Shown here: piece after piece, positions 43,033-50,660 of the stretch
How the letters are laid out: each line of letters starts with the position of its first letter
How positions within the stretch are numbered: position 1 is the stretch's first letter
NCBI RefSeq assembly: GCF_003347015.1
Contig: NZ_PNFB01000006.1
Span: 62,001-126,000, forward strand
DNA from: Brachybacterium sp. YJGR34
GTDB lineage: Bacteria; Actinomycetota; Actinomycetes; Actinomycetales; Dermabacteraceae
Direction: 5' to 3'
DNA length: 64,000 bases
The notes under the pieces: generated by a model
Databases searched by the model: none
Told to the model about the DNA's origin: nothing
What the model saw: the letters and a program-made list of their open reading frames with translations, nothing else
Made by a program: the position numbers and the translations under genes

Positions 43033-44204
43033 CAGGCACCCAGCGACTGCTCCTCCCGCCGGTGCGGCGAGTCCTCGTCGCGCGCCGGGTCGACCGCCTC
43101 CTCGCGGCGGGTGTCGTGGCTCATGCTGCCCACGCGGTTCGACGGGGTGGCCCCGTCGCGCCAGCGCAGCAGGGCGCCGACACCCTCGGGGAGCCCGTCG
43201 TGCTCCTCCTCGAGGGCGGAGACCGAGGCGTCGGTGAGCAGGGCGCGGCGCGCGAGCTCCTCGAGACCGGCCACGTCGCGGCCGGCGGTGAAGATCAGCT
43301 CCTCGACCTGCCCCCGCTCGAGCGCCTGGGCGACCTCGGCGGCACCGCCGACGGAGGCGCCGTCCCGCGCCTGGCTCTCGTGGAAGCGGGCGGCCAGCTC
43401 TCGCTGCCGGTCCTCGATGAACGCACCGGTGACCCGGGCGACCTCCTCGCGGAAGGACTCCCGGTCCAGGGCGACCCCGCGGGTGCCGCCGGGGACCTCC
43501 TGGATCCGCTCCCGGACCTCGTGCCCGATCGCCTCACGGCACAGTGCCATGGCGCGCACGTCACCGCTGAGCAGCACCATGTCGGGGGAGTGCTCGCGGA
43601 CGATGCGGTCCACCGCCTCGGCGACCGCGTCCGCATTGCGCTCCCAGGAGTCCTCGACCCGTGCCTCGAAGTTGTTGGCGCGCCAGCCGTGCTGGCTGCC
43701 GCCGCCGAGGTTCGCTTTGTGCAGCTCGTCGTGGCCTCCCTCGACCGTCGCATCCTCGCCGAGCCCGTTGGTGCCCTGCGTGATGGACGGGTTCTCGGGA
43801 GCGCGCAGGTGCAGGTCCGCACCGGCTCGGTCCACGACGATCAGCAGCTGGCTCACCGCGAACGGGGTCAGCTGGAGCAGCGGGAGCAGCTGCGGGAACT
43901 CCCCGCGGTACCCGGATTCCTGCAGCGGCGGGACGGGCAGCACCCGGTCCACGAGGATCTCGGCGTCGGAGGCGATGATCGTCCGGCCGTGCCGGCCGCC
44001 GATCGGCGACGGGCTGAGCACGGTCTCCTCGATCTGCGTCAGCAACGCCTCCGGGGCACCGTCGGCCGCGAGCGCCGATCGCATCTGCGACCACCGCATC
44101 TCCAGCTCGGCGGCGGCGTGCGGATCCGTCCGGGTGGTGTCGAGATGGACCGAGACGAACGGCCCGGGATGTTCGAGGGCGGACTTGAGCCAGGGCAGCT
44201 TCAC
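43032..44204 (-). CDS. Vms1/Ankzf1-type (Rv2629-like, baeRF) protein
   Basis: The 390-residue protein has the layout of bacterial eRF1-like (baeRF2) proteins related to mycobacterial Rv2629: an N-terminal FVSVHLDTTRTDPHAAAELE, a middle LLIVVDRAGADLHLRAP domain and a C-terminal GQVEELIFTAGRDVAGLEELA Rossmann-like part. Vms1-type enzymes release nascent chains from stalled ribosomes, but the active-site Gln loop is not obvious here. GTG start at 44204 after AGGAGG. Confidence 0.7.
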   Translation of the reverse strand: MKLPWLKSALEHPGPFVSVHLDTTRTDPHAAAELEMRWSQMRSALAADGAPEALLTQIEETVLSPSPIGGRHGRTIIASDAEILVDRVLPVPPLQESGYRGEFPQLLPLLQLTPFAVSQLLIVVDRAGADLHLRAPENPSITQGTNGLGEDATVEGGHDELHKANLGGGSQHGWRANNFEARVEDSWERNADAVAEAVDRIVREHSPDMVLLSGDVRAMALCREAIGHEVRERIQEVPGGTRGVALDRESFREEVARVTGAFIEDRQRELAARFHESQARDGASVGGAAEVAQALERGQVEELIFTAGRDVAGLEELARRALLTDASVSALEEEHDGLPEGVGALLRWRDGATPSNRVGSMSHDTRREEAVDPARDEDSPHRREEQSLGA

Positions 44205-44326
44205 GGATGACCTCCTGCGTGCTCGACGTGCGGTCGACCGAGCTCACGGCGATGGAATGAGCCTCGTTGCCGCGTGGGTCGTCCCCACCTTTCCACGGGA
44301 CGCCGGGGGCCGCAAGAGAGATCCCC

Positions 44327-44348
44327 GCCCGGCCCGCCCCCGCCGGGC
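44327..44348 (-). terminator. hairpin after the siderophore importer operon
   Basis: A 7-bp stem, GCCCGGC/GCCGGGC, with an 8-nt loop lies 33 nt beyond the ATPase stop. Confidence 0.45.
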
Positions 44349-44380
44349 AGGATGCCGCTCGCCCGCTGGCGGCACGTCGC

Positions 44381-45202
44381 TCAGGGGAGGGCGCCGTCCC
44401 GGGTCAGGACGTGGTGGCGGCCGATCGGCACCATCAGCGGCAGCCCGGACACCGGGTCGCTGACGATCCGATTGCTCAGGCCGAAGACCTCGCGGACCCC
44501 GTCCTCCGTGAGGACCTCGGCGGGCGAGCCGCTCGCCCGGACGGTGCCGCCGGAGATCATGACCAGCTGATCGCTGTACCGGGCTGCGAGGTTCAGATCG
44601 TGCAGGACCATGACGATCGTGATCCCGCGGCTGCGGTTGAGATCCGTCAGCAGGTCCAGCACCTCGACCTGATGGCTGACGTCCAGGAAGGTGGTCGGCT
44701 CGTCGAGCAGCAGCAGGTCCGTCTCCTGGGCGAGCGCCATCGCGATCCACACCCGCTGGCGCTGCCCGCCCGAGAGCTCGTCGACGGGGCGCTCGGCGAG
44801 CTCCGCGGTGCGGGTGGCGTCCAGGGCCGCGGCGACGGCCGCGTCGTCGGCGGCGCTCCAGCGGCTGAACACCCGCTGGTGGGGATGCCGGCCGCGGCCC
44901 ACGAGGTCCGCGACGGTGATCCCCTCGGGCGTGATCGGCGACTGCGGCAGCAGGCCCAGCGTGCGGGCCAGCTGCCGGGCCGGCATCCGATGGACCTCCG
45001 CGCCGTCCAGGAGCACACCGCCGGAGCGCGGGGTCAGCAGGCGGGACATGGAGCGCAGCAGCGTGGACTTGCCCGAGGCGTTGGCGCCGACGATCGAGGT
45101 GATGGCACCCGGCACCACCGACAGGTCGAGGCCCTCGATGACGTGGCGCTCCCCGTAGCCGAGGGTCAGGTCCTCCACGCGCAGGGTGTGGTCGGTGGTC
45201 AC
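44381..45202 (-). CDS. iron-siderophore ABC transporter ATPase
   Basis: The 273-residue FecE/FepC-type ATPase has Walker A GANASGKSTLLR, signature ELSGGQRQRVWIA, Walker B LLLLDEPTTFLDV and the switch His in VLHDLNLAARY. GTG start at 45202 overlaps the permease stop (GTGA). It powers uptake of ferric siderophore through the two permeases upstream. Confidence 0.9.
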   Translation of the reverse strand: MTTDHTLRVEDLTLGYGERHVIEGLDLSVVPGAITSIVGANASGKSTLLRSMSRLLTPRSGGVLLDGAEVHRMPARQLARTLGLLPQSPITPEGITVADLVGRGRHPHQRVFSRWSAADDAAVAAALDATRTAELAERPVDELSGGQRQRVWIAMALAQETDLLLLDEPTTFLDVSHQVEVLDLLTDLNRSRGITIVMVLHDLNLAARYSDQLVMISGGTVRASGSPAEVLTEDGVREVFGLSNRIVSDPVSGLPLMVPIGRHHVLTRDGALP

Positions 45203-46269
45203 AGGGAGCTCCCTCGTCGGTTGACGCGGATGATGAGGTACAGCAGGAACGGGGCTCCGAGCACGCCGGTGACGACGCCGACGGGGTACCGGGTGCCCGT
45301 GGCGTGCTGGCCCACGAGATCGGCGACCAGCACGAGCAGCGCGCCGACCAGCGCGGCGGGGATCAGCGGCGAGGTGCCGGGACCGACGATCCGCACGGCG
45401 ATCGGGCCGGAGAGGAAGGCGACGAAGGCGATCGGTCCGCAGGCGGCCGTCGCGAAGGCGACGAGGCCGACGGCCGCGACCACCACGATCAGGCGCGTGC
45501 GGTCCACGCGCACGCCGAGCGCGCGGGCGGCATCGTCCCCGAGCTGGGTGGCGCGGAGGTCCCGGGACCGTGAGAGCAGCACGGGAACGAGGACCACCAT
45601 CGCCCCGAGCACGGGCAGCACCTGGTCCCAGGAGGTGTTGTTCAGGCTTCCGGTGAGCCAGCGCAGCGCCTCCTGCAGATCCCACTGCCCGGCCCGGGAG
45701 AGCACCCAGTCGGTGAGGCTCTGCAGCATCGCCGCGACGCCGATGCCCACCAGGATCAGGCGGGTCCCGGCCACCCCGCGCCGGTAGGACAGCAGGTAGA
45801 TCAGCACGGCGACGACGAGCCCGGCCACGATCGCGAGCAGGGAGACGGCCGCTCCGGACCACCCCAGGATGACGATCCCGAAGGCCGCGGCGGCGCTCGC
45901 CCCGGAGGAGATGCCGATGATGTCCGGGCTGGCCAGCGGGTTGCGGAGCATGGTCTGGAAGGTGACCCCGCCGAGGCCGAAGCAGGCTCCGGCGAGCACC
46001 GCCAGCACGGCGCGCGGGAGGCGCAGCCGGCCCACCGTGAAGCTCGCGCCCGGCACCTCCTGCCCGAGGAGGACGCGCAGCACGTCCCCGGGCGGGTGGA
46101 CGGTGCGCCCCACCATGAGGCTCAGGGCGAACACCGCGAGGATCGCCGTGACGAGCACGGCGAACGTGATCGCGGCCCGGGTGCGGCGGCGCCGGCGGGA
46201 GGAGGCCACTCGCTGCAGGGTCGTCCCCGCGGCCTCGGTCGCGGCAGGGGCGTCGACGGTCGCGGTCAC
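45199..46269 (-). CDS. iron-siderophore ABC permease (FecCD type), second subunit
   Basis: The 356-residue protein has nine or ten helices. FecCD motifs include LRLPRAVLAVLAGACFGLGG, TMLRNPLASPDIIGISSGAS and FVAFLSGPIAVRIVGP near the C-terminus. GTG start at 46269 overlaps the previous permease stop (GTGA), and its own stop overlaps the ATPase start. It forms the channel with the first permease. Confidence 0.9.
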   Translation of the reverse strand: MTATVDAPAATEAAGTTLQRVASSRRRRRTRAAITFAVLVTAILAVFALSLMVGRTVHPPGDVLRVLLGQEVPGASFTVGRLRLPRAVLAVLAGACFGLGGVTFQTMLRNPLASPDIIGISSGASAAAAFGIVILGWSGAAVSLLAIVAGLVVAVLIYLLSYRRGVAGTRLILVGIGVAAMLQSLTDWVLSRAGQWDLQEALRWLTGSLNNTSWDQVLPVLGAMVVLVPVLLSRSRDLRATQLGDDAARALGVRVDRTRLIVVVAAVGLVAFATAACGPIAFVAFLSGPIAVRIVGPGTSPLIPAALVGALLVLVADLVGQHATGTRYPVGVVTGVLGAPFLLYLIIRVNRRGSSL

Positions 46270-47324
46270 AGGCTCGTCAGCTTCTGTCGGCGCACGATGG
46301 CGATGAAGAACGGGGCGCCGAGGAGGGCGGTGACGATGCCGACGTCGAGCTCCTCGGGACGGGCCACGATGCGGCCCAGGACATCGGCGGCGGTGAGCAG
46401 GGCCGCTCCGACCACGGCGCTCAGCGGGAGCAGCCAGCGGTGGTCCGGTCCGATCAGCAGACGGCAGGCGTGGGGGACGACGAGGCCGACGAAGGCGATC
46501 GGGCCGGTCACCGCGGTCGCCGCGCCGCACAGCACCACCGCGCCGAGGGCGGCCAGGCCGCGGGTGAGCGCGACCCGCTCGCCGAGCCCGGCGGCCAGCT
46601 CGTCGCCGAGCGCGAGGGTGTTCAACCCGCGCGCGCTGAGCATCGCCAGCGCGGCGCCGACCAGCAGGAAGGGGGCGACCTGCTCCAGCGCGTCGTAGGT
46701 GGCGCCGCCCACGCCGCCGATCTGCCAGGAGCGCACGCTGTCTCCGATGTCCGAGCGCGGCAGCATCACGGCGCTGATGAACGAGGTCAGCGCGGCTCCG
46801 GTGGCGGCGCCCGCGAGGGCGAGCTTGAGCGGGGTCGCCCCGCCCTGCCCGAGAGATCCCAGCGTGTAGACCAGCACGGCGGTCAGCGAGGCGCCCGCGA
46901 TCGCCACCCAGATGTAGCTCGAGGCGACGGTCAGCCCGAAGTGCGCGATCCCGATGACCACGGCGAGGGACGCCCCGGTGTTGATGCCGAGGATCCCGGG
47001 ATCGGCCAGGGGGTTGCGGGTCACGCCCTGCATCACCGCGCCGGAGACGGCGAGCGCGGCGCCGGCGACCACGGCGAGCAGTGTGCGGGGGATCCGGGTC
47101 GCGACGGCGGCCGGGCCGAAGCCCTCGGTGGATCCGCCCAGCGCCGCGAGGATGTCCTCGAGCCCCACCTCCCGGGAGCCGATCACCACCGAGACCGCCA
47201 TGAGCACGCCGAGCACCGCGAGGGCGGGAAGGAGCCACAGCAGGCGCGTGCGCGAGGACCGCCGCAGTGCGGCGGCGGTCCTCGAGGCGGTGGCGCCCGG
47301 AGTGCTCGGAGATGCGGTGGTCAT
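46266..47324 (-). CDS. iron-siderophore ABC permease (FecCD type), first subunit
   Basis: The 352-residue protein has ten helices. FecCD signatures are RIPRTLLAVVAGAALAVSGA, GVTRNPLADPGILGINTGAS and FVGLVVPHACRLLIGPDHRW, the coupling helix contacting the ATPase. It follows the binding protein gene by 12 bp. It is paired with the second permease as a heterodimer. Confidence 0.9.
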   Translation of the reverse strand: MTTASPSTPGATASRTAAALRRSSRTRLLWLLPALAVLGVLMAVSVVIGSREVGLEDILAALGGSTEGFGPAAVATRIPRTLLAVVAGAALAVSGAVMQGVTRNPLADPGILGINTGASLAVVIGIAHFGLTVASSYIWVAIAGASLTAVLVYTLGSLGQGGATPLKLALAGAATGAALTSFISAVMLPRSDIGDSVRSWQIGGVGGATYDALEQVAPFLLVGAALAMLSARGLNTLALGDELAAGLGERVALTRGLAALGAVVLCGAATAVTGPIAFVGLVVPHACRLLIGPDHRWLLPLSAVVGAALLTAADVLGRIVARPEELDVGIVTALLGAPFFIAIVRRQKLTSL

Positions 47325-47336
47325 GGCGTCGGAGGG

Positions 47337-48383
47337 TCAGGCGCCGGCGGTGGCCGCGGCCTCGAGCTCGGTGAGGTAGTCCTCGAGGATGTAGGGGATC
47401 GCGAGCGGGGTGGGGTTCGCGGCGGTGCCCAGCGGGCTGTCCGAGGGCAGGCTCACCACGGCGTTGTTCTGCACGGCAGGCATCTGCGAGAGCAGCGGAT
47501 CCGCCTGCAGCGCCTCGACCAGTGCGGCGTCGCCGTAGGTCACGATGATCTCGACGTCGTCGAAGGCGTCGGCCTGCTCGGCGCTGACGGTCGTGGAGAA
47601 CTCGGGGGTCTCCTCGCTCGCGGCGACGACGCTCGGAGCGATCGCCAAGCCGAGGTCCTCGAAGAACATGGTGCGCGTGTCGTGCGCGGTGTAGAAGCTG
47701 ACCTGGGAGAGGTCCGTGGTGTCCACATGGGTCAGGAACATCGCGTTCTTCCCGGCGAGCGCGGGGTGGCCGGCCACGGCCTCCTCGATCCGGCCCTCGA
47801 GCTCGGTGACCAGTGCCGCGCCCTCCTCGGCCCTCCCCATGCCGGTGGCGTTGACGGTGATCATCTCGCGCCAGGGCGTCCCCCAGGCGATCTCCGGGAA
47901 GGGGACCGTGGGCGCGATCTCGGAGAGGGTGTCGTAGTCCTCCTGGGTGAGCCCCGAGTAGGCGGCGAGGATCACGTCGGGGGCGGTGTCGGCGACGCCC
48001 TCGAAGTCGATGCCGTCGGACTCGTCGAAGAGCACCGGGGTCTCGGCACCGAGCTCGTCGAGCGCCTCCTTCACCCACGGGAGCAGGCCGTCGGCGTCGT
48101 CGTCGCCGAAGTTCGCGGCGGCCATGCCGGCCGGCACGACGCCGAGCGCGATCGGCACCTCGTGATTCGCCCAGGCGACGGTGGTGACCACCTCGACCTC
48201 TGCGGGGACCGTGGTGGAGCCGAAGGCGTGCTCGACCGTGGTGCCCCCGTCGGAATCCGCGGCGCCCCCGCCGTCGGAGGATCCCGCGCCGGACCCCTCG
48301 GAGGAGGAGCACGCGGCCAGCGCGGCGGCGAGGGCGGCGGCAGCGGCGGAACCGGCGAAGGCGCGACGGGAGAAGCGGGTCAT
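47337..48383 (-). CDS. iron-siderophore substrate-binding lipoprotein
   Basis: The 348-residue protein has a twin-arginine-like signal (FSRRAFAGSAAA) and lipobox LAAC (Cys25), then a Ser/Gly linker. The mature domain has the FepB/FhuD-type long helix and VVTTVAWANHEVPIALGVVP, PDVILAAYSGLTQEDYDTLS and VEIIVTYGDAALVEALQADP. It delivers the chelate to the permeases. An iron box overlaps its promoter, so iron repression is likely. No siderophore synthesis genes are in the window. Confidence 0.88.
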   Translation of the reverse strand: MTRFSRRAFAGSAAAAALAAALAACSSSEGSGAGSSDGGGAADSDGGTTVEHAFGSTTVPAEVEVVTTVAWANHEVPIALGVVPAGMAAANFGDDDADGLLPWVKEALDELGAETPVLFDESDGIDFEGVADTAPDVILAAYSGLTQEDYDTLSEIAPTVPFPEIAWGTPWREMITVNATGMGRAEEGAALVTELEGRIEEAVAGHPALAGKNAMFLTHVDTTDLSQVSFYTAHDTRTMFFEDLGLAIAPSVVAASEETPEFSTTVSAEQADAFDDVEIIVTYGDAALVEALQADPLLSQMPAVQNNAVVSLPSDSPLGTAANPTPLAIPYILEDYLTELEAAATAGA

Positions 48384-48544
48384 GGGGGCCTTTCGGGAGG
48401 CCGCGGAGCGGCAGGGGCCCGGTCCGGTGGGGCCCGGAGCGGGGGTCAGGACGATCCCGACCGGCCGGACGCATCACGGCGGCCCGCGCCGGAGCGGTCG
48501 GACCGGCGGTCCGGGGACCGTCCGTGAGCGCCTCGATGCGCGGC

Positions 48545-48563
48545 TGAGGATTGCCTCACCAAA
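48545..48563. promoter_or_regulatory. DtxR/IdeR-type iron box
   Basis: The 19 bases TGAGGATTGCCTCACCAAA match 14 of the 19 positions of the form TTAGGTTAGGCTCACCTAA. An inner TGAGG/CCTCA inverted repeat is present. It overlaps the -10 of the importer promoter. Confidence 0.6.
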
Positions 48564-48589
48564 GTACTGGCGGTCCCTCGTCCCCGCAA
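48561..48589 (-). promoter_or_regulatory. promoter of the siderophore importer operon
   Basis: On the minus strand, -35 TTGCGG (48584-48589) and -10 TACTTT (48561-48566) have a 17-bp spacer. The leader of about 170 nt to the ATG at 48383 shows no known RNA motif to me. The rest of the 340-bp gap (48590-48723) shows nothing. Confidence 0.6.
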
Positions 48590-48723
48590 GACGGCACCGG
48601 GGAGCCCTCCGCCGCGCAGGCCCTCCTGCCGCGGTCGCCGCCTCGCCCGAGCATCCGCTGTGCCGGAGCTCACAACCGGGGTGACCTGGCAGGGGTGCGC
48701 GCGGACCGCGCCCAGCGCGGCGG

Positions 48724-49374
48724 TCAGTCCGCCTCGCGGTGCGCGATCCCGGCGTCGCGGGCGACCGCGCGCCAGTCCTCGGCCAGGGAGGAGACGGTGG
48801 CGTGGGCGTTCAGGCCGCTGGGCTGCGGCACCACCCACAGCCCGATCTCCGCGGGCCACCCCGGCACGAGGGACGCGTCCTGCCGCCCCAGGCGCGCCGA
48901 CGGCAGGGCATAGGCGGTGCGGAAGGCCGTGATCCCGGCGATCGCGACGGTCCGCGGCCGCAGTCGGGGGAGCCGGTCGATCAGCGCGGACCCCGCCGCC
49001 CGCAGCTCGTCCCGGCTCAGCTCGTCGGCCCGCGCCGTGGCCCGTCCCAGCAGGTTCGTGATCCCGATGCCGCGCTCGTGCAGGTCGCTCTCGTCCTCGG
49101 TGTCGAGCCCGCGGGAGGCGTCCACCGGGCGGGAGGTGAGGCCGGCCCGGTGGAGCGAGGGCCAGAAGCGGTTGCCGGGACGGGCGAAGGGGGCGTTGAC
49201 CGCGGCGGTCCAGAGCCCGGGGTTGATCCCCACGATGAGCAGGCGCAGCTCCTGGCCGCGCGCGGGATCCGGCAGCACGTCGTCGATCGCGTCCGGTGCG
49301 GGGACGGCGAAGCGGGCGAGGTCCTCGCGGGTGGGCTTCCGTCCGGCCAGGGGAGAGGGGCGCCGCGTGCTCAT
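48724..49374 (-). CDS. mug: mismatch-specific (G/U, G/T) DNA glycosylase, Mug type
   Basis: The 216-residue protein has the MUG active-site strand LLIVGINPGLWTAAVN (GINPG at 49-53) and ARPGNRFWPSLHRAGL. Near the C-terminus VVPQPSGLNAH replaces the usual NPSGLN with QPSGLN but keeps the wedge. It removes uracil or thymine opposite G and ethenocytosine. The start is probably leaderless, with TACAGT 6 nt before the ATG. It is divergent from thymidine kinase. Confidence 0.88.
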   Translation of the reverse strand: MSTRRPSPLAGRKPTREDLARFAVPAPDAIDDVLPDPARGQELRLLIVGINPGLWTAAVNAPFARPGNRFWPSLHRAGLTSRPVDASRGLDTEDESDLHERGIGITNLLGRATARADELSRDELRAAGSALIDRLPRLRPRTVAIAGITAFRTAYALPSARLGRQDASLVPGWPAEIGLWVVPQPSGLNAHATVSSLAEDWRAVARDAGIAHREAD

Positions 49375-49380
49375 CCCCGC

Positions 49381-49386
49381 ACTGTA
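49381..49386 (-). promoter_or_regulatory. leaderless -10 box of mug
   Basis: TACAGT on the minus strand, 6 nt before the ATG. Confidence 0.55.
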
Positions 49387-49425
49387 GCGATCCCGGCGGC
49401 TCCCGGGCGGGGTCGCGAGCGCGCG

Positions 49426-49431
49426 TACCCT
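49426..49431 (+). promoter_or_regulatory. leaderless -10 box of tdk
   Basis: TACCCT, 6 nt before the ATG at 49438. Confidence 0.55.
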
Positions 49432-49437
49432 GGCCGC

Positions 49438-50001
49438 ATGCGCGCCAGGGAGGCAGGACCGCTGCACGTGATCGCCGGGCCGATGTTCGCCGGGAAGACG
49501 GAGGAGCTGCTCCGCCGTGTCCACCGCGCGCAGCTGGCCGGGAGGCAGGTGGAGGTGATCGGCCATCGGCTGGACACCCGCCCGGGGGCCGAGGTGCTGC
49601 GCACCCATGTCGGCCGCACCGCCCCGGCGCGGATGCTCGCCGCGCCCGAGCCCCTCCGGGAGCTCCTCGACGATCCGCGTCCCGACCTGGTCGCGATCGA
49701 CGAGGCGCAGTTCTTCGGCCCGCGGATCGTGCCGATCGTCGAGGAGCTGCTGGCCGCCGGGATCCAGGTGGAGGTCGCCGGTCTCTGCGTCACCTACGAC
49801 GGGGAACCCTTCGCGCCGCTGCCCGATCTCATGGCGGTCGCCGAGGAGGTCGTGAAGCTCACCGCGGTCTGCGCCGTCTGCGGGGCGGATGCGGCCTTCC
49901 ACGTCCGCCTGATCGCAGGCGGCGGCGACGCGACGCGCGCCACCGCGGAGCAGATCGGCGGCGCGGAGTCCTATCAGGCGCGGTGCCGCAGCCACCGCTG
50001 A
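49438..50001 (+). CDS. tdk: thymidine kinase
   Basis: The 187-residue type II enzyme has P-loop AGPMFAGKTEELLRR (14-21), catalytic DEAQFF (88-93), and the zinc ligands in CAVCG (Cys145, Cys148) and CRSH (Cys183, His186). It phosphorylates thymidine for salvage. The start follows a leaderless -10. The small membrane protein gene ends 10 bp downstream on the other strand. Confidence 0.92.
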   Translation: MRAREAGPLHVIAGPMFAGKTEELLRRVHRAQLAGRQVEVIGHRLDTRPGAEVLRTHVGRTAPARMLAAPEPLRELLDDPRPDLVAIDEAQFFGPRIVPIVEELLAAGIQVEVAGLCVTYDGEPFAPLPDLMAVAEEVVKLTAVCAVCGADAAFHVRLIAGGGDATRATAEQIGGAESYQARCRSHR

Positions 50002-50011
50002 GGGGTGGAGC

Positions 50012-50512
50012 TCAGGTGAGGGGCTCGGCCCCGTCCTCGACCAGCTCGATGCCGTCGAGGTCCCACTGCCCGTCCACACGGCGCACGTAGTAGCGCAGCG
50101 AGACGTCCACCTCCTCGCCGTCGACCGAGTACGTCTCGGTGACCTCGAAGATCGCGTAGCCCCGGCGGTTGATCCGCTCCTCGACCCGGTACTCGACCGA
50201 GGAGATCCCGCCCAGGTTCTCCTCGAAGACCTCGCAGCTGGTCAGGCCCGTCATCTCGCGGTACTGCTCGGTGGTGGAGTCCATGAAGAGCGCGCAGTCG
50301 GTGCTCTCCAGTGAGGTGTAGAAGTCATCCAGGGTCGATTCCGGATCGCCGCGGGTCAGGAGCTGGACGGCGATGACGATCGCGAACACGCCCACCACCA
50401 GCAGGCCCAGCAGCGCGATGCCGGCCAGCACCAACCAGTGCCACAGCGGCCGCCCGGCGCGGCCCGGGCCGGGGCGCGGACCCCCGCCCTGTGGAGCCTG
50501 TGCATGGACCAT
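50012..50512 (-). CDS. DUF4878-like single-pass membrane protein
   Basis: The 166-residue protein has a cytoplasmic Pro/Gly-rich head, one helix (WLVLAGIALLGLLVVGVFAI) and an extracellular NTF2-like domain with two Cys (DCALFMDSTTEQYREM and GLTSCEVFEE) that may form a disulfide, then YVRRVDGQWDLDGIEL. It resembles DUF4878/lumazine-type NTF2 membrane proteins in layout. Function unknown. The start at 50512 has a purine-rich site. Confidence 0.65.
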   Translation of the reverse strand: MVHAQAPQGGGPRPGPGRAGRPLWHWLVLAGIALLGLLVVGVFAIVIAVQLLTRGDPESTLDDFYTSLESTDCALFMDSTTEQYREMTGLTSCEVFEENLGGISSVEYRVEERINRRGYAIFEVTETYSVDGEEVDVSLRYYVRRVDGQWDLDGIELVEDGAEPLT

Positions 50513-50647
50513 CTCGTCCCCCGCTCGTCGCGTCCCCTGGGGCGGAGTATTCCGCAGATCGGGCCGTCGTGCATCGTCCGGCGCGGATCCGCCGCGCGGT
50601 CGGGTGCGCGACCCGCGCGGCGCGCCGCCCACCGCGCGCGCAGTCGC

Positions 50648-50653
50648 TAGCCT
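50648..50653 (+). promoter_or_regulatory. -10 box of the GH92 gene
   Basis: TAGCCT, 7 nt before the ATG at 50661, suggesting a leaderless or nearly leaderless mRNA. Confidence 0.5.
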
Positions 50654-50660
50654 GACGGGC

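Noticed and set aside
45199..48477. Very long minus-strand frame across the importer operon
   Set aside because: Only its last part (the permease) is real. The remainder is an Arg-rich shadow of the permease and binding-protein genes.
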